From positions 124,001-188,000 of the forward strand of contig NZ_RHHV01000019.1 of assembly GCF_003710905.1 (NCBI RefSeq): 64,000 nt of DNA, in the 5' to 3' direction. Below are positions 7,892 through 15,512 of the stretch, one piece after another. Under the pieces are notes generated by a model. It ran no database searches and had not been told where the DNA came from. It was given only the letters and a program-made list of their open reading frames with translations. This DNA comes from Brevibacillus parabrevis (lineage in GTDB: Bacteria; Bacillota; Bacilli; Brevibacillales; Brevibacillaceae). Each line of letters starts with the position of its first letter. The stretch's first letter is position 1. A program made the translations under genes and the position numbers.

Positions 7892-8407
7892 ATGTTGCAC
7901 ATCAGAGACGCTGTTTTGGGCGATTTGCCTTCCATGCTACGCATCTACAATCATGCGATCACTCACCTGGTCGCGACATTCGACTTGGAGCCACAGACCA
8001 TTGCCCAGCGCGAAGTCTGGTTTCACAAGCACAACAAAAACCATCCTTTGATCGTCGCCGAATGGGAGCAAGAAGTCGTCGGCTACTGCTGCCTTTCCAC
8101 TTTTCGCGAAAAACCCGCTTACAACCAAACGGTCGAGCTGTCCGTCTACATCGATGCAGAACAGCGAGGACGCGGCATCGGAACGGCCCTGCTGAGCGAA
8201 ATCTTGCAGCGGGCAGAACAACTGGGCTACCATACCGTCATTAGCGGAATTGTCGGCGGCAATGAAGCGAGCGTCAAACTGCATGAAAAATTCGGCTTCA
8301 CGCTTGCCGGAAGGTTTCAAGAAGTAGGCTTCAAATTCGGCGAGTGGCACGACGTTTATTTTTACCAGCTGCTGCTTGGGCAAGAACATTCCTCGCTCAG
8401 TCGTTAA
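7892..8407 (+). CDS. GNAT N-acetyltransferase, phosphinothricin acetyltransferase-like
   Basis: A 171-residue GNAT enzyme. The acetyl-CoA loop is EQRGRGIGTALL near residues 90-101, and NEASVKLHEKFGF and EWHDVYFYQ are typical of the PAT/YwnH group, which acetylates amino-acid analogues such as phosphinothricin or methionine sulfoximine. AAAGGAG lies upstream of the ATG. It is 42 bases after the exonuclease and may be the last gene of the amt operon. Since methionine sulfoximine is a glutamine synthetase inhibitor, the nitrogen context is suggestive only. Confidence 0.82.
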   Translation: MLHIRDAVLGDLPSMLRIYNHAITHLVATFDLEPQTIAQREVWFHKHNKNHPLIVAEWEQEVVGYCCLSTFREKPAYNQTVELSVYIDAEQRGRGIGTALLSEILQRAEQLGYHTVISGIVGGNEASVKLHEKFGFTLAGRFQEVGFKFGEWHDVYFYQLLLGQEHSSLSR

Positions 8408-8421
8408 CAGGCTCGAAACAA

Positions 8422-8453
8422 GAAAAAGGAAGCTTGCGAGAGCTTCCTTTTTT
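8422..8453. terminator. Bidirectional intrinsic terminator
   Basis: GGAAGCT (8428-8434) and AGCTTCC (8441-8447) form a stem flanked by an A-run and a T-run. It lies between the convergent GNAT and ybaK genes. Confidence 0.85.
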
Positions 8454-8474
8454 CACGCTTATCTACGCTACTGG

Positions 8475-8963
8475 CTACGGAGCTTGCGGGGCCTGCGCCA
8501 CATCTACTTCGACGGCATTGGTCATCGCTAGCAACGCCTCATACGTGACTGGCAAAAGCGACTCGGCAATGCCAGCGGCGGTATAGACGACAGGGAAGCG
8601 CCGCAGCGAAGTGTCCACGATTACAGGCACTTCTTGCTCCAACGCAAAGGGACAGACAGCCCCGACACGATAGCCCGTCACCTTTTCGACTTCCTCCATG
8701 GAAGCCATTTTCGCTTTTCCCGAACCGAGCGCAGCTTTCACCTGCTTCGGGTGTATCTTGACATCGCCTGCCGCGACAAAAAGCGCAAACTGGTCGCCGG
8801 AGCGAAACAGGATCGACTTGGCGATTTGTCCTACCTCGCTGCCCAACGCTGCTGCGGCCGCTTCCGATGTAGGAAGAGGCTGTTCATACACAATCGGCTC
8901 CAGCTGCGGATCGTACCGTTTGACAAATGCGCGAACTCTCTCCAAGGGGCTTGTCTCTTGCAT
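8475..8963 (-). CDS. YbaK/EbsC-type aminoacyl-tRNA deacylase
   Basis: A 162-residue YbaK/ProX-superfamily protein. Characterised members hydrolyse mischarged tRNA, such as Cys-tRNA(Pro). The fold shows in VGQIAKSILFRSG, with the conserved lysine, in VKIHPKQVKAALG and in TGYRVGAVCPFAL. Which tRNA it edits cannot be told from sequence. AAGGAGGAG precedes the ATG. It is the third gene of an apparent ppnK-MOSC-ybaK operon with gaps near 20 bases. Confidence 0.85.
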   Translation of the reverse strand: MQETSPLERVRAFVKRYDPQLEPIVYEQPLPTSEAAAAALGSEVGQIAKSILFRSGDQFALFVAAGDVKIHPKQVKAALGSGKAKMASMEEVEKVTGYRVGAVCPFALEQEVPVIVDTSLRRFPVVYTAAGIAESLLPVTYEALLAMTNAVEVDVAQAPQAP

Positions 8964-8984
8964 AGCTGCTCTCCTCCTTGCACA

Positions 8985-9707
8985 CTACTCTTCCAGCACG
9001 TACACATCGTCACCGCAGGATACCGTGCCTGTCTCCACCACGGAAGCGTATACTCCGAAGTGATTGTCGTGGCGCTTCACGCATGCCTTCAATACTTCCG
9101 GGGTCCTCTGCAGCGTATCCGGGTCAATGTTTACGTACACACAACGCACGCAATGCATCGTTACTTGCAGCGTAACATCGTTGATTTTCAATTTTTTTCC
9201 TATCCATTTATCTTCTGCAAACGGCTCGTCGTCATCCAGCACAACGATCAGATTGCCGCGAAAGCGTCTCGGGTCAACCCATTCGCTGCCGATCTGGCGG
9301 GCAATCTCGCGCAAGGAAGCGTCTGTCACCAGCAAAATATGTTCTTCCCAGTCCTGCTTGCCCTCCGAAGGAATGCTGCGCAAAGGCGTAACAGGTCGCT
9401 TGGCGGTGTCCGCTACATGGGAAAAAAGCGATTCCCCCCACTCGTGAACGCTGCCGTCGCTCGCTACGACTCGCACCTGCGGATACTCTTCCTCGCTCTG
9501 TTTTGCCTCCATGGTTGCAGAATAGCCAATAAGAGCTGGAACTTTGTCTGCGCCCAAAAATTTTCCGGGCCGTGTATCATCCCAAAAGCGATACACGCGA
9601 TCCCCGTACAGCCCAAAAGCATCGATCTCGGTTGATGTAAGTAGTTCCCCGCGCATTGCCTTCACAGGATGGCGATAGATGCTTTGCAATGCTCCTACCT
9701 TTTTCAT
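8985..9707 (-). CDS. MOSC-domain protein with N-terminal beta-barrel
   Basis: A 240-residue protein with an N-terminal MOSC_N-type domain (SIYRHPVKAMRGE) and a C-terminal MOSC domain containing HCVRCVYVNID. MOSC domains occur in molybdenum cofactor sulfurases and in enzymes such as YcbX and mARC that reduce N-hydroxylated compounds; the cysteine is the expected metal or sulfur ligand. No ferredoxin domain is attached. The start is ATG 9705-9707 after GAGAGGG. It sits between ppnK and ybaK in one transcript. Confidence 0.83.
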   Translation of the reverse strand: MKKVGALQSIYRHPVKAMRGELLTSTEIDAFGLYGDRVYRFWDDTRPGKFLGADKVPALIGYSATMEAKQSEEEYPQVRVVASDGSVHEWGESLFSHVADTAKRPVTPLRSIPSEGKQDWEEHILLVTDASLREIARQIGSEWVDPRRFRGNLIVVLDDDEPFAEDKWIGKKLKINDVTLQVTMHCVRCVYVNIDPDTLQRTPEVLKACVKRHDNHFGVYASVVETGTVSCGDDVYVLEE

Positions 9708-9727
9708 GCAACCCTCTCCCTCTCTAT

Positions 9728-10525
9728 CTAGCCTTTGATAAACGAGTTGCGTACCCTGCCCCAAAAGGTCAGGCGCTTGTAGCGCGCGAATTTCACTTTG
9801 CCCTGGCCCACGCGGCAAGTAATGGAACGAACGCCTGTCCACACGCCTTGTTCGCGGTCCAGCCCGATCATGATCTCCGGGTTCATGACAATCAGCTCTA
9901 CTTCATGATGCTTGGGCAAAACAAGCGAGCTGTTGATCGTCCGGTATGCCTGGTTGTTGATCGAGGCGATCTCCGAAAGCTGAATGGCCTCAATCGACGG
10001 ATGCACAATCGCCCCGTCTACAGCCTTGTTGTATGCCGTGCTGCCTGACGGCGAAGAGACGATCAAGCCGTCTCCGCGAAACGTCTCCAGCTCATCGCCG
10101 TTAATGTAGACGCAAGCAACCAGCGTCGACAAAGACGCATTGCGCAAGACAACTTCATTCAGCGCCCATTTATCGTATTGCTTGCCATCAGCGGTTTCAA
10201 TCCGGCATTGGACGGTCGGATACTCCGAAATCGCCGGCTGGGCGTGCAGCAACCTGTCGACAAATTCGTCCAGCTCCTCCGGCCGCCAGTCTGCATAAAA
10301 TCCGAGGTGGCCTGTATGAATCCCGACGTAAGCCGGCTCCATCCCGTATTGGTGAACGGCTTCCAGCAGTGTTCCATCTCCGCCAATCGAGAGCACCATA
10401 TCCGGCTCTTCATCGGTTCCATTCACAAAAGTATACGAGCTGCCAGCCTCCTTCAGCTTTTCCTTGAGCAAATTCTCTACTTCCCGTGTATAATCGTCAT
10501 TTCGCAGTACAGTCGCAATCTTCAT
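9728..10525 (-). CDS. ppnK: NAD kinase
   Basis: A 265-residue NAD kinase that phosphorylates NAD to NADP. The signature SIGGDGTLLEAV has GGDGT at residues 48-52, and the conserved SGSTAYNKAVDGAIVHP substrate segment follows. Length matches the short Bacillus PpnK enzymes. It is the first gene of the ppnK-MOSC-ybaK operon. Bacilli commonly carry two paralogues, so this may not be the only copy in the genome. Confidence 0.92.
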   Translation of the reverse strand: MKIATVLRNDDYTREVENLLKEKLKEAGSSYTFVNGTDEEPDMVLSIGGDGTLLEAVHQYGMEPAYVGIHTGHLGFYADWRPEELDEFVDRLLHAQPAISEYPTVQCRIETADGKQYDKWALNEVVLRNASLSTLVACVYINGDELETFRGDGLIVSSPSGSTAYNKAVDGAIVHPSIEAIQLSEIASINNQAYRTINSSLVLPKHHEVELIVMNPEIMIGLDREQGVWTGVRSITCRVGQGKVKFARYKRLTFWGRVRNSFIKG

Positions 10526-10675
10526 GCTGGTCTGCCCTCACTTTTATCCTTCGAAGCGGTCAAGTACGCTTGTTTGTTGATCTCACTATACCACATGAAA
10601 AAAGGAGATGCATGGAAACCGAAATGGATTTTACCAGCGTTCTTCCTGGAACGATCCCGCGCGAAATTCCCCCGG

Positions 10676-10705
10676 AAAAGAAAAAGCGGGCCTCATGCAA
10701 GGCCC
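10676..10705 (-). terminator. Terminator of the yugN-like gene
   Basis: GGGCCT (10688-10693) and AGGCCC (10700-10705) form a stem around a 6-base loop. On the minus strand a T-run follows, just downstream of the yugN-like stop. Confidence 0.75.
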
Positions 10706-10710
10706 ACCCG

Positions 10711-11109
10711 TCATCCAAGGCGATTTTCCAGCTCTTTCACGATTGCCTCCGCCTTGCGAATCCATCTCGGGTCAATGTCGGCATCCTTGTCGATCGGCTC
10801 CTGAAACTGGTTCATCACTGCCGAAGCGACAGGCGCGTAGTAGCCGATATCTTCTTCCACTCCTGTGTTGTACACATGACGCAAAACAAACGGCTCGCCA
10901 AGCTCCAGCCACGCATCCGGGCTGTCCAGCTCCCCTTGCAAAACTTTTACAGGCAAGCGAAGGTAGACCCTGTTTTGATCATCCAGCGTCCGGTCAAAAA
11001 AGCCTTGCTCATAGTCCCAGTTAGCCAGCGTAAAATGCGGCTCAAGCGACTCGCGAAAGTAGCCGAACGTCGCCTTCGTTCCGGGGAGACTGCTCTGTAT
11101 TTTTTTCAT
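10711..11109 (-). CDS. yugN: YugN-like family protein
   Basis: A 132-residue soluble protein resembling the YugN family of Bacillus, known from sequence and structure only. Typical stretches are GTKATFGYFRESLEPHFTL near the N-terminus, YLRLPVKVLQGELD in the middle and GVEEDIGYYAPVASAVMNQFQ. In Bacillus subtilis yugN lies next to pgi; here pgi is about 2.6 kb away on the same strand. No catalytic motif is visible. It is a single gene with its own terminator. Confidence 0.8.
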   Translation of the reverse strand: MKKIQSSLPGTKATFGYFRESLEPHFTLANWDYEQGFFDRTLDDQNRVYLRLPVKVLQGELDSPDAWLELGEPFVLRHVYNTGVEEDIGYYAPVASAVMNQFQEPIDKDADIDPRWIRKAEAIVKELENRLG

Positions 11110-11253
11110 CTGGTAATCCTCCTGCCTTCGTCACATTTTATGGATAGTGTGCGACAAAAGGGCAGGTTGTACTCGCACAGCCGTGCTCTTCAAACACACA
11201 ACAAGCCCCGCTGCCAATCATCCGCTGGCAAAGAGGCTTGCATGCTCCCGATT

Positions 11254-12198
11254 TTAGAGCAGGGCGATCGTAAGCAATGTAAACAAAGCGAGTGGAATGA
11301 TTCTTTTGCCTCTGCGGCAAGGACGACGGCGCCTTCTTTTCGGCACGACAACCGCAGCCGGAGGAACTGGCGGTGGCGGTGGTGGCGGCGGAAACGGATA
11401 CCATGGCTGCGGCGGGAAAGGCGGATAAGGGCTCATGTACGGGTTGAATCCGCCGTACGGACTAAAAAATGGATTGCCGTCCGGGAACGGCTGCATCTGG
11501 CCGTACGGAAAACTCGGGCTGCCGAACGGGCTGACTTGACCAAACGGCTGACTCGGACTGCCAAACGGACTCACTTGGCCGTACGGTTGGCTCGGACTGC
11601 CAAATGGTCTCATCTGGCCGTACGGTTGACTCGGGCTGCCGAACGGACTCACTTGGCCAAACGGTTGACCCGGACTGCCAAACGGAACCATTTGACCGTA
11701 CGGTTGACCCGGGCTGCCAAACGGACTCACCTGACCAAACGGTTGACCTGGACTGCCAAACGGAGTCATCGGAGCGTAAGGATAGCAGTCATCGGCGTAC
11801 GGACTGACTTGCCCCCCTGGAGGTCGCCGATTTGGCTGGCTGCTGCTGCTAAACGGACTGACATCGCCGTACGGCTGATAGCCGCCGTAGGGGAGATACC
11901 CTCCGTAAGGATTCCAATCTTGATGCATTCCCCAGTCGCCGGGCGATTTCCGGCTGGCTACCTCTTCGATTTCATATTCATAGTCGTTTTCTTCCGCATC
12001 CGGGTCGTCCACTTCAACGTATACATTCTGATCGTCAAAATCCACGATCACGCCTTCAAAAATCTGGCCGTCTATCGCTTCAATGCGCACTTTTTTCTCG
12101 ACGTGTTCTTTGCATATGTTGTGCACATTTTCGCGCATATCCTTGATCAGACTGACCGTCTGGACGTCAGCCTGGTACAGGTTTTTTTCATCCTGCAT
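11254..12198 (-). CDS. Repeat protein with Lsm/Sm-like N-terminus and Pro-rich, Arg-rich tail
   Basis: A 314-residue protein of unknown function with four parts. Residues 1-75 contain KKVRIEAIDGQIFEGVIVDF, which looks like an Sm/Lsm beta-barrel. An acidic linker follows (DDPDAEENDYEYEIEE). Seven tandem 13-residue units of the type VSPFGSPSQPYGQ then run from about residue 144 to 234. A Pro/Phe-rich section with eight prolines in a row leads to RRRRRRPCRRGKR and a short hydrophobic C-terminus. ATG at 12196-12198 follows GGGGAGGAG. The low-complexity make-up suggests a spore surface or structural protein, by inference only. Confidence 0.75.
   Translation of the reverse strand: MQDEKNLYQADVQTVSLIKDMRENVHNICKEHVEKKVRIEAIDGQIFEGVIVDFDDQNVYVEVDDPDAEENDYEYEIEEVASRKSPGDWGMHQDWNPYGGYLPYGGYQPYGDVSPFSSSSQPNRRPPGGQVSPYADDCYPYAPMTPFGSPGQPFGQVSPFGSPGQPYGQMVPFGSPGQPFGQVSPFGSPSQPYGQMRPFGSPSQPYGQVSPFGSPSQPFGQVSPFGSPSFPYGQMQPFPDGNPFFSPYGGFNPYMSPYPPFPPQPWYPFPPPPPPPPVPPAAVVVPKRRRRRPCRRGKRIIPLALFTLLTIALL
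11497..11769 (-). repeat. Seven tandem 39-bp coding repeats
   Basis: Seven in-frame 39-base units each encode 13 residues of pattern [MV]xPFGSP[GS]xP[FY]GQ. Third-base differences between units show that they are not recent identical copies, although neighbouring units alternate QPYGQ and QPFGQ. Unit number is likely to vary between strains. Confidence 0.9.
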
Positions 12199-12276
12199 GG
12201 AAACTCCTCCCCTTCTGGTGCTCTTTATTACCATATACATGTGCCCATGGGGAGGTGTTCCGGTTTGCAGGCAAGA

Positions 12277-13413
12277 CTAGCCCATTTTATGTGCGCTGAC
12301 GTTTTCTTCTGTTACGAAGCGCGCAGGCAAAAACGGGGCGAGCTGCTCCCGCTCTCCTTTTTCCAGATAGTCCGCCATCCACTTCGCTGTGGCGGGCGAG
12401 AGCAAAATGCCGTTGCGGAAGTGCCCTCCGGCAATCGACAGCCCTTCCCATCCAGGTACAGGCCCAAGCAATGGCTTGCCATCCGCCGTAGCTGGCCGCA
12501 ATCCGCCCCACGCCTCCAGAAAAGCGGCTGAATGCAAGGCCGGAACGTACGGCATGACCCCGTTCAGGATGCTGGCTAACCCCGCCATCGTCACTTCGCG
12601 CTGAAAGCCGCTCTCGTCTTCTGTTGCGCCAAGCACGATTTTGCCGTCTTTTTTCGGGGTCACATATCCCGTCGTGCCAAAAATGACGGTGCGCAGCGGA
12701 ATGCCGACAGAGGAAACAGCGGCAATCTGACCGCGAACCGGACGCACCGGAACCGACACACCCAGCAAGTCCAGCATGACACCTGCCCACGCTCCCGAAG
12801 TGATCACCGTATGCGCGGCGCGCAACGGCCCGAGCGAGCTGTCCACGCCAACTACTTTCCCGCCTTTTACCGCGATGCCGCTCACGACACAGCCGGAATG
12901 CAGCACAACTCCTTGCAGCTTGCACGCTGTCACCAAAGCGCGAAGCAACATGCGATTGTTGATGTGCCCCTCGTACGGGGAGTAAATCGCTGCCTGCGCT
13001 TTGTCTGTCAACAGCGGCTCCACCTCCGCCAATTGCTGCCTTTCCGTCAAAAAGTGCACGCTATGCCCCGCGTCCTTTTGCCAGCGAAATTTCTCTGCCA
13101 ACTGTGCTTGCTCACCATCGTCGAGCGCGACTGTGAGCAGCCCCTCCAGGCTGAGCTGTACATCGCCCCCGGTAAACTCCTCCAACTCTTGCGCCCACTG
13201 CGGATAATAAGCCAGCGACGTCATGCCGAAATCGAGCATGGGACCGGGCGCTGTAAACTCCTTCAACGGCGCGAGCATGCCCGCTGCTGCCGAGGACGCC
13301 TGTCCGCCCCATTCTCCTTGCTCAACCAACGTGACGCCCATCCCTCTGCGTGACAATTCATACGCCAGACTTAAACCGATAACTCCTCCACCCACTATGA
13401 GACAATCGCCCAC
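12277..13413 (-). CDS. thiO: Glycine oxidase, thiamine biosynthesis
   Basis: A 378-residue FAD-dependent oxidase of the ThiO family, which makes iminoglycine for the thiazole half of thiamine. The FAD motif IVGGGVIGLSLAYEL is at the N-terminus, and the C-terminal EAWGGLRPATADGKPLLGPV and GHFRNGILLSPATA segments are diagnostic for glycine oxidase/DAO. GTG at 13411-13413 is supported by GAGGAGAG six bases upstream. It lies behind a TPP riboswitch, confirming the pathway. Unusually no thiS/thiG/thiF/thiE gene follows; the next gene is the repeat protein. Confidence 0.92.
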   Translation of the reverse strand: MGDCLIVGGGVIGLSLAYELSRRGMGVTLVEQGEWGGQASSAAAGMLAPLKEFTAPGPMLDFGMTSLAYYPQWAQELEEFTGGDVQLSLEGLLTVALDDGEQAQLAEKFRWQKDAGHSVHFLTERQQLAEVEPLLTDKAQAAIYSPYEGHINNRMLLRALVTACKLQGVVLHSGCVVSGIAVKGGKVVGVDSSLGPLRAAHTVITSGAWAGVMLDLLGVSVPVRPVRGQIAAVSSVGIPLRTVIFGTTGYVTPKKDGKIVLGATEDESGFQREVTMAGLASILNGVMPYVPALHSAAFLEAWGGLRPATADGKPLLGPVPGWEGLSIAGGHFRNGILLSPATAKWMADYLEKGEREQLAPFLPARFVTEENVSAHKMG

Positions 13414-13474
13414 GTTTTTCTCTCCTCGCTGTTGTGATCTCTCTCCTGATCCAAGTTGAACAGGGCAACATACA

Positions 13475-13513
13475 AAAAGCCCACCCGTTCCCAAGCAGGA
13501 AAAGGTGGGCTTC
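13475..13513 (-). terminator. Riboswitch expression-platform terminator
   Basis: On the minus strand AAGCCCACC and GGTGGGCTT form a stem followed by a T-run. It lies between the TPP aptamer and the thiO start, where ligand binding would favour premature termination. Confidence 0.85.
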
Positions 13514-13555
13514 ATACGCCGTATAGCCAAAGAAAAAAGCGCTGTTCGCCGGCAA

Positions 13556-13648
13556 CCGTATCCCTGCGCCGGCATGATCCGGATCAGGTGCAATGGGTCG
13601 ACGGTCGTATGCTTCCATCCTCTCAGCCCCGCGTGAAGGACTCCCCAA
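13556..13648 (-). ncRNA. TPP riboswitch (THI element) upstream of thiO
   Basis: On the minus strand the leader shows the conserved CTGAGAGGA segment, then ACCTGATCCGGATCATGCC, then GGCGCAGGGA, flanked by a pairing GGGGAGTCC start. These are the core elements of the thiamine pyrophosphate aptamer. A terminator and the thiO gene follow. High thiamine pyrophosphate should switch thiO off. Confidence 0.95.
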
Positions 13649-13680
13649 GTTGCTTCTTTACATATTCATTTCACCAACCA

Positions 13681-13709
13681 AGTATAGTCCTCCTGGCCGC
13701 CAGTGACAA
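13681..13709 (-). promoter_or_regulatory. Promoter of the thiO leader
   Basis: On the minus strand TTGTCA and TATACT are separated by 17 bases, about 35 bases upstream of the TPP aptamer. It lies between the pgi stop and the riboswitch. Confidence 0.75.
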
Positions 13710-13721
13710 GATGCTATACGC

Positions 13722-15311
13722 TCAATCCTCGTCTTTTACATCGTAGCTCTCCGGAACCGTCTCATGCCGCGCTGCCTCCTCGAACTCGCGGAGCTTGCGC
13801 ATTTCTTCCATATGATGGTTGAACTGTTCCTTGTTGATGACGTACTCGTAGCCGTCGTGCAGAGCGCGAATCTTGCCCTGGTGAATCTTTTCCAAAATAA
13901 ACGTTTCCGGAAGCTCCAAGTACGCTGCTGTCTCTTCCACGGTCAAATATGTCTTGTTATCGCGCAATCTTGCCTCCAATTCCGCTTTCTGCTGCTCGAA
14001 TCCAGGTTTGCCCAAAAGGGCGAACATGTTGGCCTTGTACGCCTCCACCCCGGGCTGGTCAAACGGATTGACGCCCAATAAATAGCCGCTGATTCCGCAC
14101 GCCTTTTCAAAAAAGTAGATCAAGGCACCGAGGTGATACGCCGTCGCCTCTGGCATCTCGACAAGCAGGTTCGGCACGCCGCCATCCACGTGGGCGAGCA
14201 CCGTCCCTTCGAAAGCCTTTTTATTGACAAATCCCATCCGCTTGCCGGACAAAAAGTTCAGTCCGTCCACATCAAGCGGGTCTTCTTCTACCGTGACATC
14301 GATGGCTGGCTTGTTTACGGTTACCACTGTCTCGAACAAGTGTCGCATGCCGTCCTGTATGTACTGCCCCAAGGAATGCAAGTCTGTGGAAAATTCGGCA
14401 GCGGCGGGAAAAATTCCTTTGCCATCCTTGCCTTCCGACTCGCCGAAAAGCTGTTTCCACCATTCGGCGAAAAACCGGAACTGCGGCTCGTAGCTGACCA
14501 GAAGCTCCACCGTTTTGCCTTTGCGGTACAGGGCGTTGCGAATCGCCGCATACTGGTAGCACGGATTTTCGGCCAAATCCATGACCATGTACCGCTCGCT
14601 CGCATCTTGCGCTCCTTTCATCAGGGCATCCATGTCGGCGCCGCTCACGGCGATCGGCAATAGTCCGACTGCTGTCAGGACAGAAAAACGCCCGCCGATG
14701 TCATCGGGAATGACAAAGCTCTCGTAGCCCTCATCTTCCGCAAGCTTTTTCAAGGCCCCCCGCGCTTTGTCCGTCGTAATGTAAATTCGCTTCTTCGCCT
14801 GCTCGCGGCCGTACTTGTTTTCCAGCCAATTGCGCAACAGCCGAAAAGCTATAGCAGGCTCTGTCGTCGTGCCCGATTTGGAGATGACGTTGATGGAGAC
14901 GTCTTTTCCTTCCAACACGTCCATCAGATGAGAGATATACACCGGACTGATATTGTTGCCGACAAAATAAATTTCCGGCGATCGCCGCTTCGACTTCGGC
15001 AGCAAGTTGTAAAAGCTGTGGCCCAATACGTCCAGTACAGCTTTCGCTCCTAAATATGAACCCCCGATTCCAATTACCAAAAGCACATCTGAGTCAGCCT
15101 GGATACGTGCCGCCGCCTGGCGAATCCGCTCATACTCGACGCGGTCGTATTTGTTCGGCCAATCTACCCAGCCAAGATAGTCTCTGCCTGGACCCGTTCT
15201 TTTGTGCAACATTTCATGCGCCTGCCCGATTGCTGGCGCAAGCTGCTCCCATTCATGCTGTCTCACAAAGCCGCGTGCATTGGAATAATCAAATCGAATC
15301 GCTTGGTTCAT
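13722..15311 (-). CDS. pgi: Glucose-6-phosphate isomerase with C-terminal HTH_17-like domain
   Basis: A 529-residue protein. Residues 1 to about 450 are a complete Bacillus-type phosphoglucose isomerase (glucose 6-phosphate to fructose 6-phosphate). It has GIGGSYLGAKAV, SKSGTTTEPA, FGESEGKDGKG, the histidine segment STDLHSLGQY and the C-terminal NPFDQPGVEAYK. Firmicute enzymes normally stop there, near 450 residues. Here residues 455-500 form an excisionase/MerR-type helix-turn-helix (YLTVEETAAYLELPE, then HQGKIRAL and INKEQF) and a charged tail follows. GGGAGGGGAG precedes the ATG. The frame is continuous, so this is a real fusion as written. Confidence 0.93.
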   Translation of the reverse strand: MNQAIRFDYSNARGFVRQHEWEQLAPAIGQAHEMLHKRTGPGRDYLGWVDWPNKYDRVEYERIRQAAARIQADSDVLLVIGIGGSYLGAKAVLDVLGHSFYNLLPKSKRRSPEIYFVGNNISPVYISHLMDVLEGKDVSINVISKSGTTTEPAIAFRLLRNWLENKYGREQAKKRIYITTDKARGALKKLAEDEGYESFVIPDDIGGRFSVLTAVGLLPIAVSGADMDALMKGAQDASERYMVMDLAENPCYQYAAIRNALYRKGKTVELLVSYEPQFRFFAEWWKQLFGESEGKDGKGIFPAAAEFSTDLHSLGQYIQDGMRHLFETVVTVNKPAIDVTVEEDPLDVDGLNFLSGKRMGFVNKKAFEGTVLAHVDGGVPNLLVEMPEATAYHLGALIYFFEKACGISGYLLGVNPFDQPGVEAYKANMFALLGKPGFEQQKAELEARLRDNKTYLTVEETAAYLELPETFILEKIHQGKIRALHDGYEYVINKEQFNHHMEEMRKLREFEEAARHETVPESYDVKDED

Positions 15312-15512
15312 GGCTCCCCTCCCAAGGAACGTCATCTATTTTCTTATCTTATCACGCAAAAAGCGAGAAAGTTACTTTCCGTCAAAACATCGCAAAATGT
15401 GAGCAAATCGTGAACGATTCGGCAAAAGTGTTACCTTTTTCCATGCCTTCCGTAAAACTACTTCGAGCAATGAAATAATGGTTTCTTTTTAGAACAACAA
15501 GGGGAAATGAAA

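Noticed and set aside
10612..10710. Possible small plus-strand gene starting near 10612 after AAAGGAG
   Set aside because: The frame is open but runs straight into the yugN terminator and its antisense strand, and the protein shows no recognisable pattern.
11497..11769. Regular repeats that could look like a CRISPR array
   Set aside because: The 39-base units are contiguous without spacers, keep the reading frame and code for a 13-residue protein repeat.
10486..12531. A 681-codon open frame on the plus strand
   Set aside because: It is antisense to yugN and the repeat protein. Its low-complexity RTAKR-type repeats arise from reading the 39-base coding repeats on the other strand, and its start has no support.
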